This document shows, one piece after another, positions 42,546 to 50,180 of a DNA stretch of 52,467 nt. The position numbers were made by a program, and so were the translations under genes. The notes beneath the pieces are model-generated. The model was not told where the DNA came from. It ran no database searches and saw only the letters and a program-made list of their open reading frames with translations. Numbering within the stretch: position 1 is the first letter of the stretch; each line of letters opens with the position of its first letter. The stretch is from a virus: positions 1 through 52,467 of the IMG/VR virus record IMGVR_UViG_3300017741_002088, one strand, 5' to 3'.

Positions 42546-43094
42546 ATGAATAAATTACTCGCAATAATTGGTGCTCCAGGAACTGGTAAGACAACCCTCG
42601 TTCGTGAGTGGATGAAGTCACGAAAATGGTCAAAGGATAAACCAGTTGATCTTCTCGACACTCATGTATCGGACGATATTCGGTTGCTTGGTAAATATGA
42701 GCATGATTCTCTCTTCAGCGGTACAGATAAACTGTCTATGGCAGTACAACCGAAAGCAGTAGAATATCTAGACAACCCATCCCCTGTAACTATATTTGAA
42801 GGCGATCGACTGACTTCGATTAAATTCTTTGAAGCAGCGCAGTCAAAAGGATTTGAAATTAAAATCATTCAACTCACTGTTCCCGATGAAGTTAGAGAAC
42901 AACGTTACAAAGAACGTGGTTCAGAACAAAACCCAACTTGGTTGAATGGCAGATTGACAAAAGTTAAAAATGTTTCAAATGCCTTTTCCGGAAACCCTCT
43001 GTTCGATGAACCGAGCATAGTAGAGGAGTGTGAGCATAAAACTCCTGAAGATACAAAATCAATCATAACAATCATTGAGGATTTTATAAAATGA
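42546..43094 (+). CDS. P-loop kinase, candidate hmU DNA kinase
   Basis: 182 residues. Walker A is GAPGTGKTT at 9-17. Next come LLGKYEHDSLFSGTDKLSMA near residue 48, then TIFEGDRL near 81, and an LID-like basic stretch EQRYKERGSEQNPTWLNGR near 118. The FSGTDxLSMAVQP block is what I recall from phage 5-hydroxymethyluracil DNA kinases, which phosphorylate the base in the polymer before substitution. A nucleotide kinase role is the alternative. No SD precedes the ATG and the promoter suggests a leaderless mRNA. ATGA overlap with the next gene. Confidence 0.6.
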   Translation: MNKLLAIIGAPGTGKTTLVREWMKSRKWSKDKPVDLLDTHVSDDIRLLGKYEHDSLFSGTDKLSMAVQPKAVEYLDNPSPVTIFEGDRLTSIKFFEAAQSKGFEIKIIQLTVPDEVREQRYKERGSEQNPTWLNGRLTKVKNVSNAFSGNPLFDEPSIVEECEHKTPEDTKSIITIIEDFIK

Positions 43095-43900
43095 AGATAG
43101 CGATTATTGGACATGGGTTTGTTGGCAAAGCAGTAGATTATGGATTCTCCCATCCGGAGATCCAAAAGATTATTATCGATCCAATTTATGGGTCTAAGAT
43201 TGATAAACGAATTAAAAACTGCCAGTTTATATTTGTTAGTGTACCAACTCCTATGGGAGATGATGGTACGATTGATGACTCTATCCTTCGTGAAGTAATT
43301 AAAGACATCGAGAAGTATAGTCACAACTCGATTATCATTGTCAAAAGCACAGTCATCCCTGAAGTGATCGCTAACCTATCAGATCGTATCGTTTACAATC
43401 CAGAGTTTCTCACAGAGAAAAGCGCAAACGAACAGTTTGTAAATCCTGTGTTTCATATTCTAGGAGGGCATCCTGCTGACTGTACGATGGTCGCAGACTT
43501 CTACGATAAGTATTCGCTATGTAATCACACAGATTTTTATTGTATGACAATTGAAGAAGCATCCTTCACTAAGTATGCCATCAATTGTTTTCTAGCAACT
43601 AAGGTTCTTTTCTTTAATCAGTTGTATGATGCTGCATTAAAAGAAAACAATGTAAACTTCAGCGTTGTCGCAAAAACCGTTGGAGCAGACCCACGCATAA
43701 CACCATCCCATACAAAGGTGCCAGGATTTGATGGTAAACAGGGTTTCGGTGGTGCGTGTTTCCCCAAAGATGTGTCAGCATTTCTTGCTGCATATCCAGA
43801 GATGGGAATCCTTGATTTCGTAAAGAAAACTAATAATGACTATCGGAATCAATATGAAAAGGATTCTCGTGAAATAGAACAAAACATAGATTTTGCTTAA
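43091..43900 (+). CDS. Short UDP-glucose/GDP-mannose dehydrogenase
   Basis: 269 residues against 390-450 for cellular enzymes. The N-terminal Rossmann motif is IIGHGFVGKAV (5-15), then FVSVPTPMG near 55, and VKSTVIP with NPEFLTE near 91-113. Catalytic C223 lies in GFGGACFPKD. The C-terminal nucleotide-sugar domain is largely missing, as in other short phage forms. It oxidises a nucleotide sugar to the uronic acid with NAD. Translationally coupled to the kinase; an epimerase follows. Confidence 0.8.
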   Translation: MKIAIIGHGFVGKAVDYGFSHPEIQKIIIDPIYGSKIDKRIKNCQFIFVSVPTPMGDDGTIDDSILREVIKDIEKYSHNSIIIVKSTVIPEVIANLSDRIVYNPEFLTEKSANEQFVNPVFHILGGHPADCTMVADFYDKYSLCNHTDFYCMTIEEASFTKYAINCFLATKVLFFNQLYDAALKENNVNFSVVAKTVGADPRITPSHTKVPGFDGKQGFGGACFPKDVSAFLAAYPEMGILDFVKKTNNDYRNQYEKDSREIEQNIDFA

Positions 43901-43912
43901 TGGAGGCATTAA

Positions 43913-44074
43913 ATGTCAGCAACTCAAGAATGGATTAAAGAGCAGTTCACTAAAGATTCACCAAGAATCATTACTGAATATTCGTTACAAAAACAAGTCG
44001 ACGATCTTTTAACTCGAGTAAAACAACTTGAAACTGATATGGCGTATAGTGTGAAACCAGAGGAAAGAACTTGA
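43913..44074 (+). CDS. Small coiled-coil protein
   Basis: 53 residues with TGGAGG upstream. Residues 22-45 (EYSLQKQVDDLLTRVKQLE) form a heptad-repeat helix. Its TGA overlaps the TTG start of the epimerase. Function unknown. Confidence 0.55.
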   Translation: MSATQEWIKEQFTKDSPRIITEYSLQKQVDDLLTRVKQLETDMAYSVKPEERT

Positions 44075-44817
44075 GTATTATAATCACGGGATCCGATGGG
44101 TTTATCGGATCCCATTTAACTAAGCATTTCGAAGCAAAAGACATTGAAGTTATACCGTGGGACATCAAGAATGGTGGCACCCAAGATATTCATAACCTGT
44201 TCATTCCCCCAGATGTCACCTTTGTTATTCACCTTGCAGCAATCGCTGACGTTCGAAGAAGTATTCGTGAACCAGATATCTATTGGGAACAAAATGTTCT
44301 AGGAACTAAACATGTTCAAGAGAAATGTGCACAAAAAGATATTCCTTTGTTATATGCTTCATCCTCTTGCGTCCATGCGTGGGGCAAAAGTCCATACGGT
44401 ATGTCAAAGAAAGTAAATGAATTGACTGCGCAACCTGAACAAATTGGAATGAGGTTTACTACAGTCTATGGTGATGGTGCGCGAGACTCTATGTTCATAG
44501 GTAAGTTACAAAGGGGTGAGATAGAATATGTGACAACACACATTCGTGACTTCATCCATGTTTCCGATGTGATTCAAGCGATTGAATTGTTGATGGATAA
44601 CTATGCAACGCTTGAAGAATATTCTTATAACATAGGAACAGGAGTTGGTAATGAAGTTCGTAAACTCGGTGAACTAAATAATTTTTATGGACCAGTCAAA
44701 TCAGGTCATGAATGCGAAGCACTTGATAACACTGCAGACAATTCAGCAATAAGAAAACTAGGATGGAAACAAACAGTTTTTGTTGACGAATATATCAATA
44801 AAGGGTTTACTTTATAG
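44071..44817 (+). CDS. NAD-dependent nucleotide-sugar epimerase/dehydratase
   Basis: 248 residues from TTG, preceded by AGAGGAAAG and overlapping the small gene by four bases. The extended-SDR pattern is TGSDGFIGSH (GxxGxxG, 6-15), HLAAIADVRRS near 54, SSSC near 97 and YGMSKK near 109 (YxxxK). Shorter than the usual 310-330. It acts on a nucleotide sugar, plausibly the product of the preceding dehydrogenase. The resulting donor might feed the glycosyltransferases of the reverse island or glycosylated DNA; both are inference. Confidence 0.8.
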   Translation: MSIIITGSDGFIGSHLTKHFEAKDIEVIPWDIKNGGTQDIHNLFIPPDVTFVIHLAAIADVRRSIREPDIYWEQNVLGTKHVQEKCAQKDIPLLYASSSCVHAWGKSPYGMSKKVNELTAQPEQIGMRFTTVYGDGARDSMFIGKLQRGEIEYVTTHIRDFIHVSDVIQAIELLMDNYATLEEYSYNIGTGVGNEVRKLGELNNFYGPVKSGHECEALDNTADNSAIRKLGWKQTVFVDEYINKGFTL

Positions 44818-44834
44818 ATGAAATGTGATATAAT
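44806..44834 (+). promoter_or_regulatory. Promoter for uvsX
   Basis: TTTACT at 44806-44811, 17-bp spacer, TATAAT at 44829-44834 with TGA before it. The start would be near 44841, and TAGGAGA lies before the ATG at 44862. Confidence 0.75.
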
Positions 44835-44861
44835 ACTGTCACAAATTGATTAGGAGACATT

Positions 44862-45905
44862 ATGAGCATAATGGATAAACTGAAGAAAAACAGTAAGGTT
44901 TCGCACACCTCTGTTTTATCTGAATCAAAATTCTTTAACGAGAAAGATATGGTTCCAACAAACGTGCCTATGATGAATGTTGCATTGTCAGGTTCGCTTG
45001 ACGGAGGACTTGCTCCTGGACTAACAGTCCTTGCTGGTCCATCTAAACATTTCAAAACATCATTCGCCTTAATTATGGCAGCAGCATATCTTCGTAAGTA
45101 TGAAGATTCTGTAATTCTTTTTTATGATTCTGAGTTTGGTTCACCACAATCTTACTTTGAACAATATGGTATTGACACTGATCGTGTACTTCATACTCCA
45201 ATCACAAACGTTGAAGAATTGAAGTTTGATCTTATTGGTCAACTTGAAGGTCTTGAACGAAATGATAAAGTTGTCGTTGTCATCGACTCGGTCGGTAACT
45301 TAGCATCTAAAAAAGAACTCGAGGATGCAATCAATGAAAAATCAGTAGCAGATATGTCACGTGCAAAAGCACTTAAAGGTCTGTTCCGGATGAGTACTCC
45401 ATATCTTAATATGAAGAACATTCCATTGATTGCTGTTAATCACACATACAAAGAGATTGGACTGTTCCCTAAAGATATTGTCTCAGGTGGAACAGGTATC
45501 TACTACTCAGCGGATAACATCTGGATTCTTGGTAGACAGCAAGATAAAAAGAGTGGTGAGATTAAGGGATATCACTTTGTAATCAACGTGGAGAAATCGC
45601 GTTATGTCAAAGAAAAGTCTAAAATTCCTATTTCTGTTTCTTGGGATGGTGGGGTCTCTACTCATAGTGGTCTCCTCGATGTCGCTTTGGCAGGTAATTA
45701 TGTCGCTAAACCTAGCAATGGTTGGTATTGCCGTGTCGATCGAGATACTGGAGAACTTCTCGACCCAAAGGTTCGGGAATCAGATACACTCGAACCATCG
45801 TTCTGGGAACCAATCTTGGAGGGGACAGATTTCAAGAACTATGTCAACGAGAAATTCTCTATCGGTGGAACTATATCTAATGAACTCGAACTTGAAGAAG
45901 CATGA
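44862..45905 (+). CDS. uvsX: UvsX RecA-like recombinase
   Basis: 347 residues. Walker A GPSKHFKT at 59-66 is the UvsX form (T4 GPSKSFKS), with YDSEFGSP near 88, Walker B VVVVIDSVGNL near 124 and LIAVNHTYKEIG near 173. UvsX forms filaments on single-stranded DNA and drives strand exchange in recombination-dependent replication, with UvsY as mediator. The C-terminus is acidic. The end overlaps the next gene. Confidence 0.93.
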   Translation: MSIMDKLKKNSKVSHTSVLSESKFFNEKDMVPTNVPMMNVALSGSLDGGLAPGLTVLAGPSKHFKTSFALIMAAAYLRKYEDSVILFYDSEFGSPQSYFEQYGIDTDRVLHTPITNVEELKFDLIGQLEGLERNDKVVVVIDSVGNLASKKELEDAINEKSVADMSRAKALKGLFRMSTPYLNMKNIPLIAVNHTYKEIGLFPKDIVSGGTGIYYSADNIWILGRQQDKKSGEIKGYHFVINVEKSRYVKEKSKIPISVSWDGGVSTHSGLLDVALAGNYVAKPSNGWYCRVDRDTGELLDPKVRESDTLEPSFWEPILEGTDFKNYVNEKFSIGGTISNELELEEA

Positions 45906-46209
45906 GGAAAACGTAACATATGAATTCATTCCTGGTCAAGATGAAGATGATCAGGCATGGAACATTCGTATCCTCGAAGGAATGTATAGCGAAACAATAA
46001 TTCAGTATGGAGCAATTGCTTTCAACGAAACAGAGCAGGGTGTGATGACATTTAATTACAACATCATCTCATCTCCTGATACTGACTTGACCGAAGCAGA
46101 CCTCTCATTACAAGAATGCGTTGGCGATATATTACAAGAAATCATTCGTGCTAGTATTGAAGCGGATGATGGAACTATTGCGATGCGCGAAGCATCAGAT
46201 AAGGAATAA
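45880..46209 (+). CDS. Conserved-looking hypothetical protein after uvsX
   Basis: 109 residues from the ATG at 45880, overlapping uvsX by 26 bases; the frame stays open further upstream, so the start is a choice by context. Beta-rich N-terminal half (YEFIPGQDEDDQAWNIRI, TIIQYGAIAFN) and an acidic helical end. I recall similar proteins after uvsX in marine T4-like phages. Function unknown. Confidence 0.55.
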   Translation: MNSNLKKHEENVTYEFIPGQDEDDQAWNIRILEGMYSETIIQYGAIAFNETEQGVMTFNYNIISSPDTDLTEADLSLQECVGDILQEIIRASIEADDGTIAMREASDKE

Positions 46210-46213
46210 CATT

Positions 46214-46465
46214 ATGGAAGCGGCACTTATTTTAGGTCTATTAGGTTATGGTATGCACCAATATATTGGTCATCCAGAAGAAGAAACAAGTAGAAATACG
46301 CAATACATGTATTCTACTCAAACGACTGAAAGTATTTCAGAACCGACGACTCAATATCTAAAAGATAAAAGCATTGCTCAAATCGACTGGAGCAAAGCAG
46401 GCAACTTTGTACACGGAGACTCACCCAAGACTGGTGTACAATGGGTTTTTGTAACAGGAAACTAA
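46214..46465 (+). CDS. Small hypothetical protein with hydrophobic N-terminus
   Basis: 83 residues with AAGGA upstream of the ATG at 46214. Residues 1-17 (MEAALILGLLGYGMHQY) are hydrophobic and could be a short membrane anchor. The rest is polar, with DWSKAGNFVHGDSPKTGVQW near the end. Proteins with a short anchor and a polar region of this type occur as small virion or envelope proteins in large phages; not assignable here. Confidence 0.5.
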   Translation: MEAALILGLLGYGMHQYIGHPEEETSRNTQYMYSTQTTESISEPTTQYLKDKSIAQIDWSKAGNFVHGDSPKTGVQWVFVTGN

Positions 46466-46466
46466 A

Positions 46467-46898
46467 ATGAAAATCCTCATCTTTGGGTTGCCAGGAGCAG
46501 GTAAAACTTATTTGTCAGAGCGTTTGCAAAAACATTTTAAGTGCGCTTGGTATAATGGTGATGAAATTAGAAAGATGGCAGACGACTGGGAATTCAGTCC
46601 TGAAGGTCGTCTGAGGCAAGCATCACGGATGAGAAACCTTGCTAATTTCGAAAAAGATTCTGGTCGGTGGGTGCTATGTGATTTCATATGCCCCACCAAT
46701 CATTATCGAGATTTATTTGATGCTGATATTTCTATATGGGTAGACACAATAAGAGAGGGAAGATTTGATGATACAAACAAAATGTTTGAGTTCCCTTCTA
46801 TGGTTGACTATAAAATAGCAAAGTTTTTATCTGATGAAGAAATAAAAAAACTAGCAAATATGATTATAAATGAAAGTGAAGAAGATGTCAGCATTTGA
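46467..46898 (+). CDS. Adenylylsulfate-kinase-like P-loop kinase
   Basis: 143 residues. FGLPGAGKTYLSERL (6-20) is the Walker A of APS-kinase-like proteins (GLxGAGKT), followed by YNGDEIRKMADDWEFSPEG near 29, in the place of the DGD..R motif, and CDFICPT near 71. True APS kinases phosphorylate adenylylsulfate; phage homologues may phosphorylate other small molecules. It overlaps the nucleotidyltransferase-like gene by 14 bases, so the two may act in one pathway. Confidence 0.65.
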   Translation: MKILIFGLPGAGKTYLSERLQKHFKCAWYNGDEIRKMADDWEFSPEGRLRQASRMRNLANFEKDSGRWVLCDFICPTNHYRDLFDADISIWVDTIREGRFDDTNKMFEFPSMVDYKIAKFLSDEEIKKLANMIINESEEDVSI

Positions 46899-47301
46899 TT
46901 ATTTAAACCCAACGTCCCTGATGATTGGTAGATACCAACCATGGCATGAAGGTCATTTAGAACTGTTTCAACGTGCGTACGAATTAGCAGGTCAGGTATT
47001 GATTCTCGTTCGGGAAGTTCCTGAATCACGAGAAGCGAATAGTCGCGTTCCAGGGCAAGATGATAATCCCTTTTCACCTTCAGAAGTTTTCGCTATGATC
47101 ACACAAAATTTATCAGAAAATGGGTTTACTTTTGATGAAGATTACGTTATAATGAGTGCTCCTAATATCGTTGACATTAGTTATGGACGCGATGTTGGAT
47201 ACACATTCACTGAGCATGATCTCGGTGATCTTAATAAAATTAGTGCAACTGACATCAGGGCACAGATGAGAGCAGAGGGTAAACTTGCAAACAAATCTTG
47301 A
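46885..47301 (+). CDS. Nucleotidyltransferase-like protein (HxGH)
   Basis: 138 residues from the ATG at 46885; an ATG 15 bases upstream is also possible. MIGRYQPWHEGHLELFQRA near residue 13 contains the HxGH motif and ISATDIRAQMRAEGK near 120 is the ISxTxIR motif of the NMNAT/cytidylyltransferase superfamily. It would couple a phosphorylated small molecule to a nucleotide. The substrate is unknown; nicotinamide mononucleotide and sugar or polyol phosphates are options. Confidence 0.7.
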   Translation: MSAFDYLNPTSLMIGRYQPWHEGHLELFQRAYELAGQVLILVREVPESREANSRVPGQDDNPFSPSEVFAMITQNLSENGFTFDEDYVIMSAPNIVDISYGRDVGYTFTEHDLGDLNKISATDIRAQMRAEGKLANKS

Positions 47302-48661
47302 ACAGATTATCTTACGAAATTTGCTGACAAACGAAGAGTACATGCGCAAAGTATTGCCTTTCGTCAAACCAGATTATTTCGAAGGTGTCTATCGTATATT
47401 ATTTAAAGAAGCAGGAAAGTTCATTGGCAAATACAATAAATTGCCAACACTTGAATCTTTCAAAGTCGAACTCGATCAGTCCGATAGATTGACAGGTGAC
47501 AACTATACTATCGCTGTAGATATCCTACCAAACATTTTTGCGAAAGAAGAAAGCGATTCTGAATGGTTGATGGACTCTACTGAGAAGTGGTGTCAGGATC
47601 GTGCGATCTATAATGCCATCATGGAGTCTATCTCTATCATTGACGGTAAACATGAGTCAATGACCAAAGGTGCATTACCTGACTTGTTGAGTAAAGCACT
47701 CGGTGTTGCCTTTGATACTAATGTCGGTCACGACTATGTTGACAACGCAGAGCAAAGATGGGACTTCTATAATAAAGAAGAATCTCGTATCCCATTTGAT
47801 CTTGAATTGTTCAACACTATTACCAAAGGTGGTGTTCCCAATAAAACATTGAACATTGCTCTCGCTGGTACTGGTGTCGGTAAATCATTATTCATGTGCC
47901 ACGTTGCTTCGTCATCATTGGTAGAAGGTAAGAATGTTCTATACATTACTATGGAAATGGCAGAGGAGAGGATTGCTGAACGTATCGATGCAAACTTGCT
48001 GAACATTCCAATTGATCAACTTGAAACATTACCAAAGACGATGTTTACTGAAAAAGTTTCTCAGTTGTCTAAGAAAACTACAGGCAAACTCATCATCAAG
48101 GAGTATCCGACAGGGTCTGCTCATGCTGGACACTTTCGCGCTCTACTAAATGAATTGAAACTAAAGCGACAGTTTGAACCAGATATCATTTTTATTGACT
48201 ATCTTAATATCTGCGCTTCATCTCGTATGAAAGGAATGGGTGGTGCAATCAACTCATACTCTTACATTAAAGCAATTGCTGAGGAACTACGTGGTCTTGC
48301 GGTCGAGTACGACGTTCCGATCTTCTCTGCAACGCAAACGACTCGTTCTGGTTATGGTAACTCAGATGTTGGGTTGGAGGATACGTCCGAGTCTTTTGGA
48401 CTTCCCGCGACCGCTGACTTGATGTTTGCTTTGATCTCTACCGAAGAACTAGAGAACGTTGGGCAAATCATGGTTAAGCAATTGAAGAATCGCTATAATG
48501 ATCCGACCAATAATAAACGGTTTGTTGTCGGGATAGATAGAAGTAAGATGAGGTTGTTTGACGCTGATCCACAAGAGCAAACATTAGCAGACGACACACC
48601 TGTTTTTGATAAGAGCGAAACTCATGACCAACTATCTAAATTCAAGGATTTTAAACTATGA
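47285..48661 (+). CDS. 41: gp41 replicative helicase
   Basis: 458 residues from TTG, with AGAGGG upstream and a 17-base overlap with the previous gene. DnaB-family RecA-like motor: Walker A GTGVGKS at 195-201, YITMEMAEERIAERI near 221, Walker B IIFIDYLNICAS near 300 and FSATQTTRSGY near 344. The N-terminal domain (EQIILRNLLTNEEYMRKVLP) matches gp41. The hexamer unwinds DNA at the fork. Close to T4 gp41 length (475). Confidence 0.93.
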   Translation: MQTNLEQIILRNLLTNEEYMRKVLPFVKPDYFEGVYRILFKEAGKFIGKYNKLPTLESFKVELDQSDRLTGDNYTIAVDILPNIFAKEESDSEWLMDSTEKWCQDRAIYNAIMESISIIDGKHESMTKGALPDLLSKALGVAFDTNVGHDYVDNAEQRWDFYNKEESRIPFDLELFNTITKGGVPNKTLNIALAGTGVGKSLFMCHVASSSLVEGKNVLYITMEMAEERIAERIDANLLNIPIDQLETLPKTMFTEKVSQLSKKTTGKLIIKEYPTGSAHAGHFRALLNELKLKRQFEPDIIFIDYLNICASSRMKGMGGAINSYSYIKAIAEELRGLAVEYDVPIFSATQTTRSGYGNSDVGLEDTSESFGLPATADLMFALISTEELENVGQIMVKQLKNRYNDPTNNKRFVVGIDRSKMRLFDADPQEQTLADDTPVFDKSETHDQLSKFKDFKL

Positions 48662-48906
48662 TGATTAAGATTTCTGATGAGTATGCGCACGACATTTTAA
48701 TAGTAAAACTTCAAGAGGACTTCCTTGAGATAAGCAGCGACATTGAAATGATTGAAACTATGAATGATTTGGGGGAGACTCAAATTTCATCTGCAAAGTT
48801 TCATGTTGTTCGCGACTCTATAGTGAATGTATTGAAGTATCACATGGAAGAAGAAGATTTCCTCGACTTCTTTTCCGAATATGAGGACATGAAATCATGG
48901 ATATGA
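48658..48906 (+). CDS. Small acidic protein after gp41
   Basis: 82 residues joined to gp41 by an ATGA overlap. Acidic, mainly helical (LIVKLQEDFLEISSDIEMIE, EEEDFLDFFSEYEDM). I recall a protein of this kind after gp41 in marine T4-like phages; no known domain. Confidence 0.55.
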   Translation: MMIKISDEYAHDILIVKLQEDFLEISSDIEMIETMNDLGETQISSAKFHVVRDSIVNVLKYHMEEEDFLDFFSEYEDMKSWI

Positions 48907-49106
48907 AAGAACAATTAATTAAAGCAGTAAAGATGCACGCTAAAGGTGATTTAGAACGTGCTAAAACAAACGTCATGGTGTATATGAATCAGAGTGTTGG
49001 TATCGGTGAACACAGTGATGTTGTTGAAGCAATTCAACTAGAACTTGATAAGATGGCAGCAGCAGAAGATCGTCTTTGTATGATTGCTGAATTTGAAAGC
49101 AGATGA
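48897..49106 (+). CDS. Small helical hypothetical protein
   Basis: 69 residues, overlapping the preceding gene by ten bases and the next by four. Almost wholly helical (EQLIKAVKMHAKGDLERAKT, VVEAIQLELDKMAAAEDRL). A start six bases later is also possible. Function unknown. Confidence 0.55.
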   Translation: MDMKEQLIKAVKMHAKGDLERAKTNVMVYMNQSVGIGEHSDVVEAIQLELDKMAAAEDRLCMIAEFESR

Positions 49107-49303
49107 GTGATCCTAATTTCCACACCTTCTGGGGACAAGGCGAGTACGAAAATCGAAAAGCAATTGTCTTAAAAAGCAGTGAAGGATTCTATGTAGAATT
49201 CTATAAAGGTGAAAATATTGTTGAGCGTCGTACAGTGTACGAACACAGTGAAAGATATGCAGAAGATACTGCAGAAAACTTTGTAATGGGGATTATACCA
49301 TAA
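49103..49303 (+). CDS. Small beta-rich hypothetical protein
   Basis: 66 residues, ATGA start and TAATG end. Strand pattern KAIVLKSSEGFYVEFYKGEN followed by a charged helix (HSERYAEDTAENFVMG). Seen in similar position in marine T4-like phages as far as I recall. Function unknown. Confidence 0.55.
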   Translation: MSDPNFHTFWGQGEYENRKAIVLKSSEGFYVEFYKGENIVERRTVYEHSERYAEDTAENFVMGIIP

Positions 49304-49437
49304 TGAATAAAATTTTGAGAAGACTTGGATTGAAAGACGACTATGGTTATTGCGATATGTCCATTGTTGGGTTTATTGTTATATGGTCGTTTTTTCTTTA
49401 TGGTGTTTATATTGCGATCGGAGACTTAATTAAATGA
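49303..49437 (+). CDS. Small one-helix membrane protein
   Basis: 44 residues, joined to both neighbours by overlaps (TAATG before, ATGA with thyX after), which supports it as coding. A basic N-terminus (NKILRRLGLKDDYGYC) is followed by one membrane helix (MSIVGFIVIWSFFLYGVYIA). Function unknown. Confidence 0.6.
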   Translation: MNKILRRLGLKDDYGYCDMSIVGFIVIWSFFLYGVYIAIGDLIK

Positions 49438-50099
49438 ATGTTAGATTAATCAGTTATTCACAAACAGCGGAGAACCTACATGTCGGTGAAGATATCCAAG
49501 AACTCATTGCGTATTGTGCCCGTGTCTCGAACCCCTCGAACCAAACTAACCAAGAAACGTCCGAACGTTTATTATCCTATCTCGCAAAACACAAGCACTG
49601 GTCGCCTTTCGAGATGGTGTCTGCTTGCTTAGAGATTGAAACGACTCGTGATATTGCTCGTCAAATCCTTAGGCATCGTTCGTTTTCATTTCAGGAGTTT
49701 AGTCAGAGATATGCTAATCCTGTAGAAGATTTAGATTATGTTATGAGGGAAGCGCGACTACAAGATACGAAAAATCGTCAAAACAGTATTGTTACTGATG
49801 ATGCTGATTTACAACTAGAATGGTATAAGCAACAAGCAGAAGTTCAACTTGCCTCTAAAAAAGCATATCAATGGGCGATTGAAAATGGTATTGCTAAAGA
49901 GCAAGCACGTGCGGTGTTGCCCGAAGGTATGATGGGATCACGACTTTATATGAATGGAACCATCAGGTCTTGGATTCATTTTATTGAATTGCGCAGTGCT
50001 AATGGCACACAAAAAGAATGTCAGGATGTTGCCATTGCTTGCGCAAAAGCGATTACTGAGATATTCCCTCTTGCTCAAAAGTTCTTGGAGACAGAATAA
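49434..50099 (+). CDS. thyX: ThyX flavin-dependent thymidylate synthase
   Basis: 221 residues. The ThyX motif RHRSFSFQEFSQRYA begins at R80 (usual RHRxxSxNExSxRY, here with Gln for Asn). SPFEMVSACLEIETTRDIAR precedes it and ARAVLPEGMMGSRLYMNGTIRSW-type dUMP-binding residues follow near 160-180. It makes dTMP from dUMP using FAD, NADPH and methylene-folate. The flavin need fits the riboflavin-kinase-like gene at 30866. Confidence 0.93.
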   Translation: MNVRLISYSQTAENLHVGEDIQELIAYCARVSNPSNQTNQETSERLLSYLAKHKHWSPFEMVSACLEIETTRDIARQILRHRSFSFQEFSQRYANPVEDLDYVMREARLQDTKNRQNSIVTDDADLQLEWYKQQAEVQLASKKAYQWAIENGIAKEQARAVLPEGMMGSRLYMNGTIRSWIHFIELRSANGTQKECQDVAIACAKAITEIFPLAQKFLETE

Positions 50100-50122
50100 T
50101 TCAAGAAAAACGCATTTTTTCC

Positions 50123-50151
50123 TTTACTTCTCATAAAAACTATGATATAAT
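50123..50151 (+). promoter_or_regulatory. Promoter for the 50181 operon
   Basis: TTTACT at 50123-50128, 17-bp spacer, TATAAT at 50146-50151 with TGA before it. Downstream ATGTATAAACTGAGAG is shared with promoters near 36578 and 37773. Confidence 0.75.
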
Positions 50152-50180
50152 CTATGTATAAACTGAGAGAGAGAGAAAAA

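Noticed and set aside
45604-45879. Upstream extension of the post-uvsX gene within uvsX
   Set aside because: The frame is open, but the extension lies inside uvsX and the ATG at 45880 fits the recalled start of this family.
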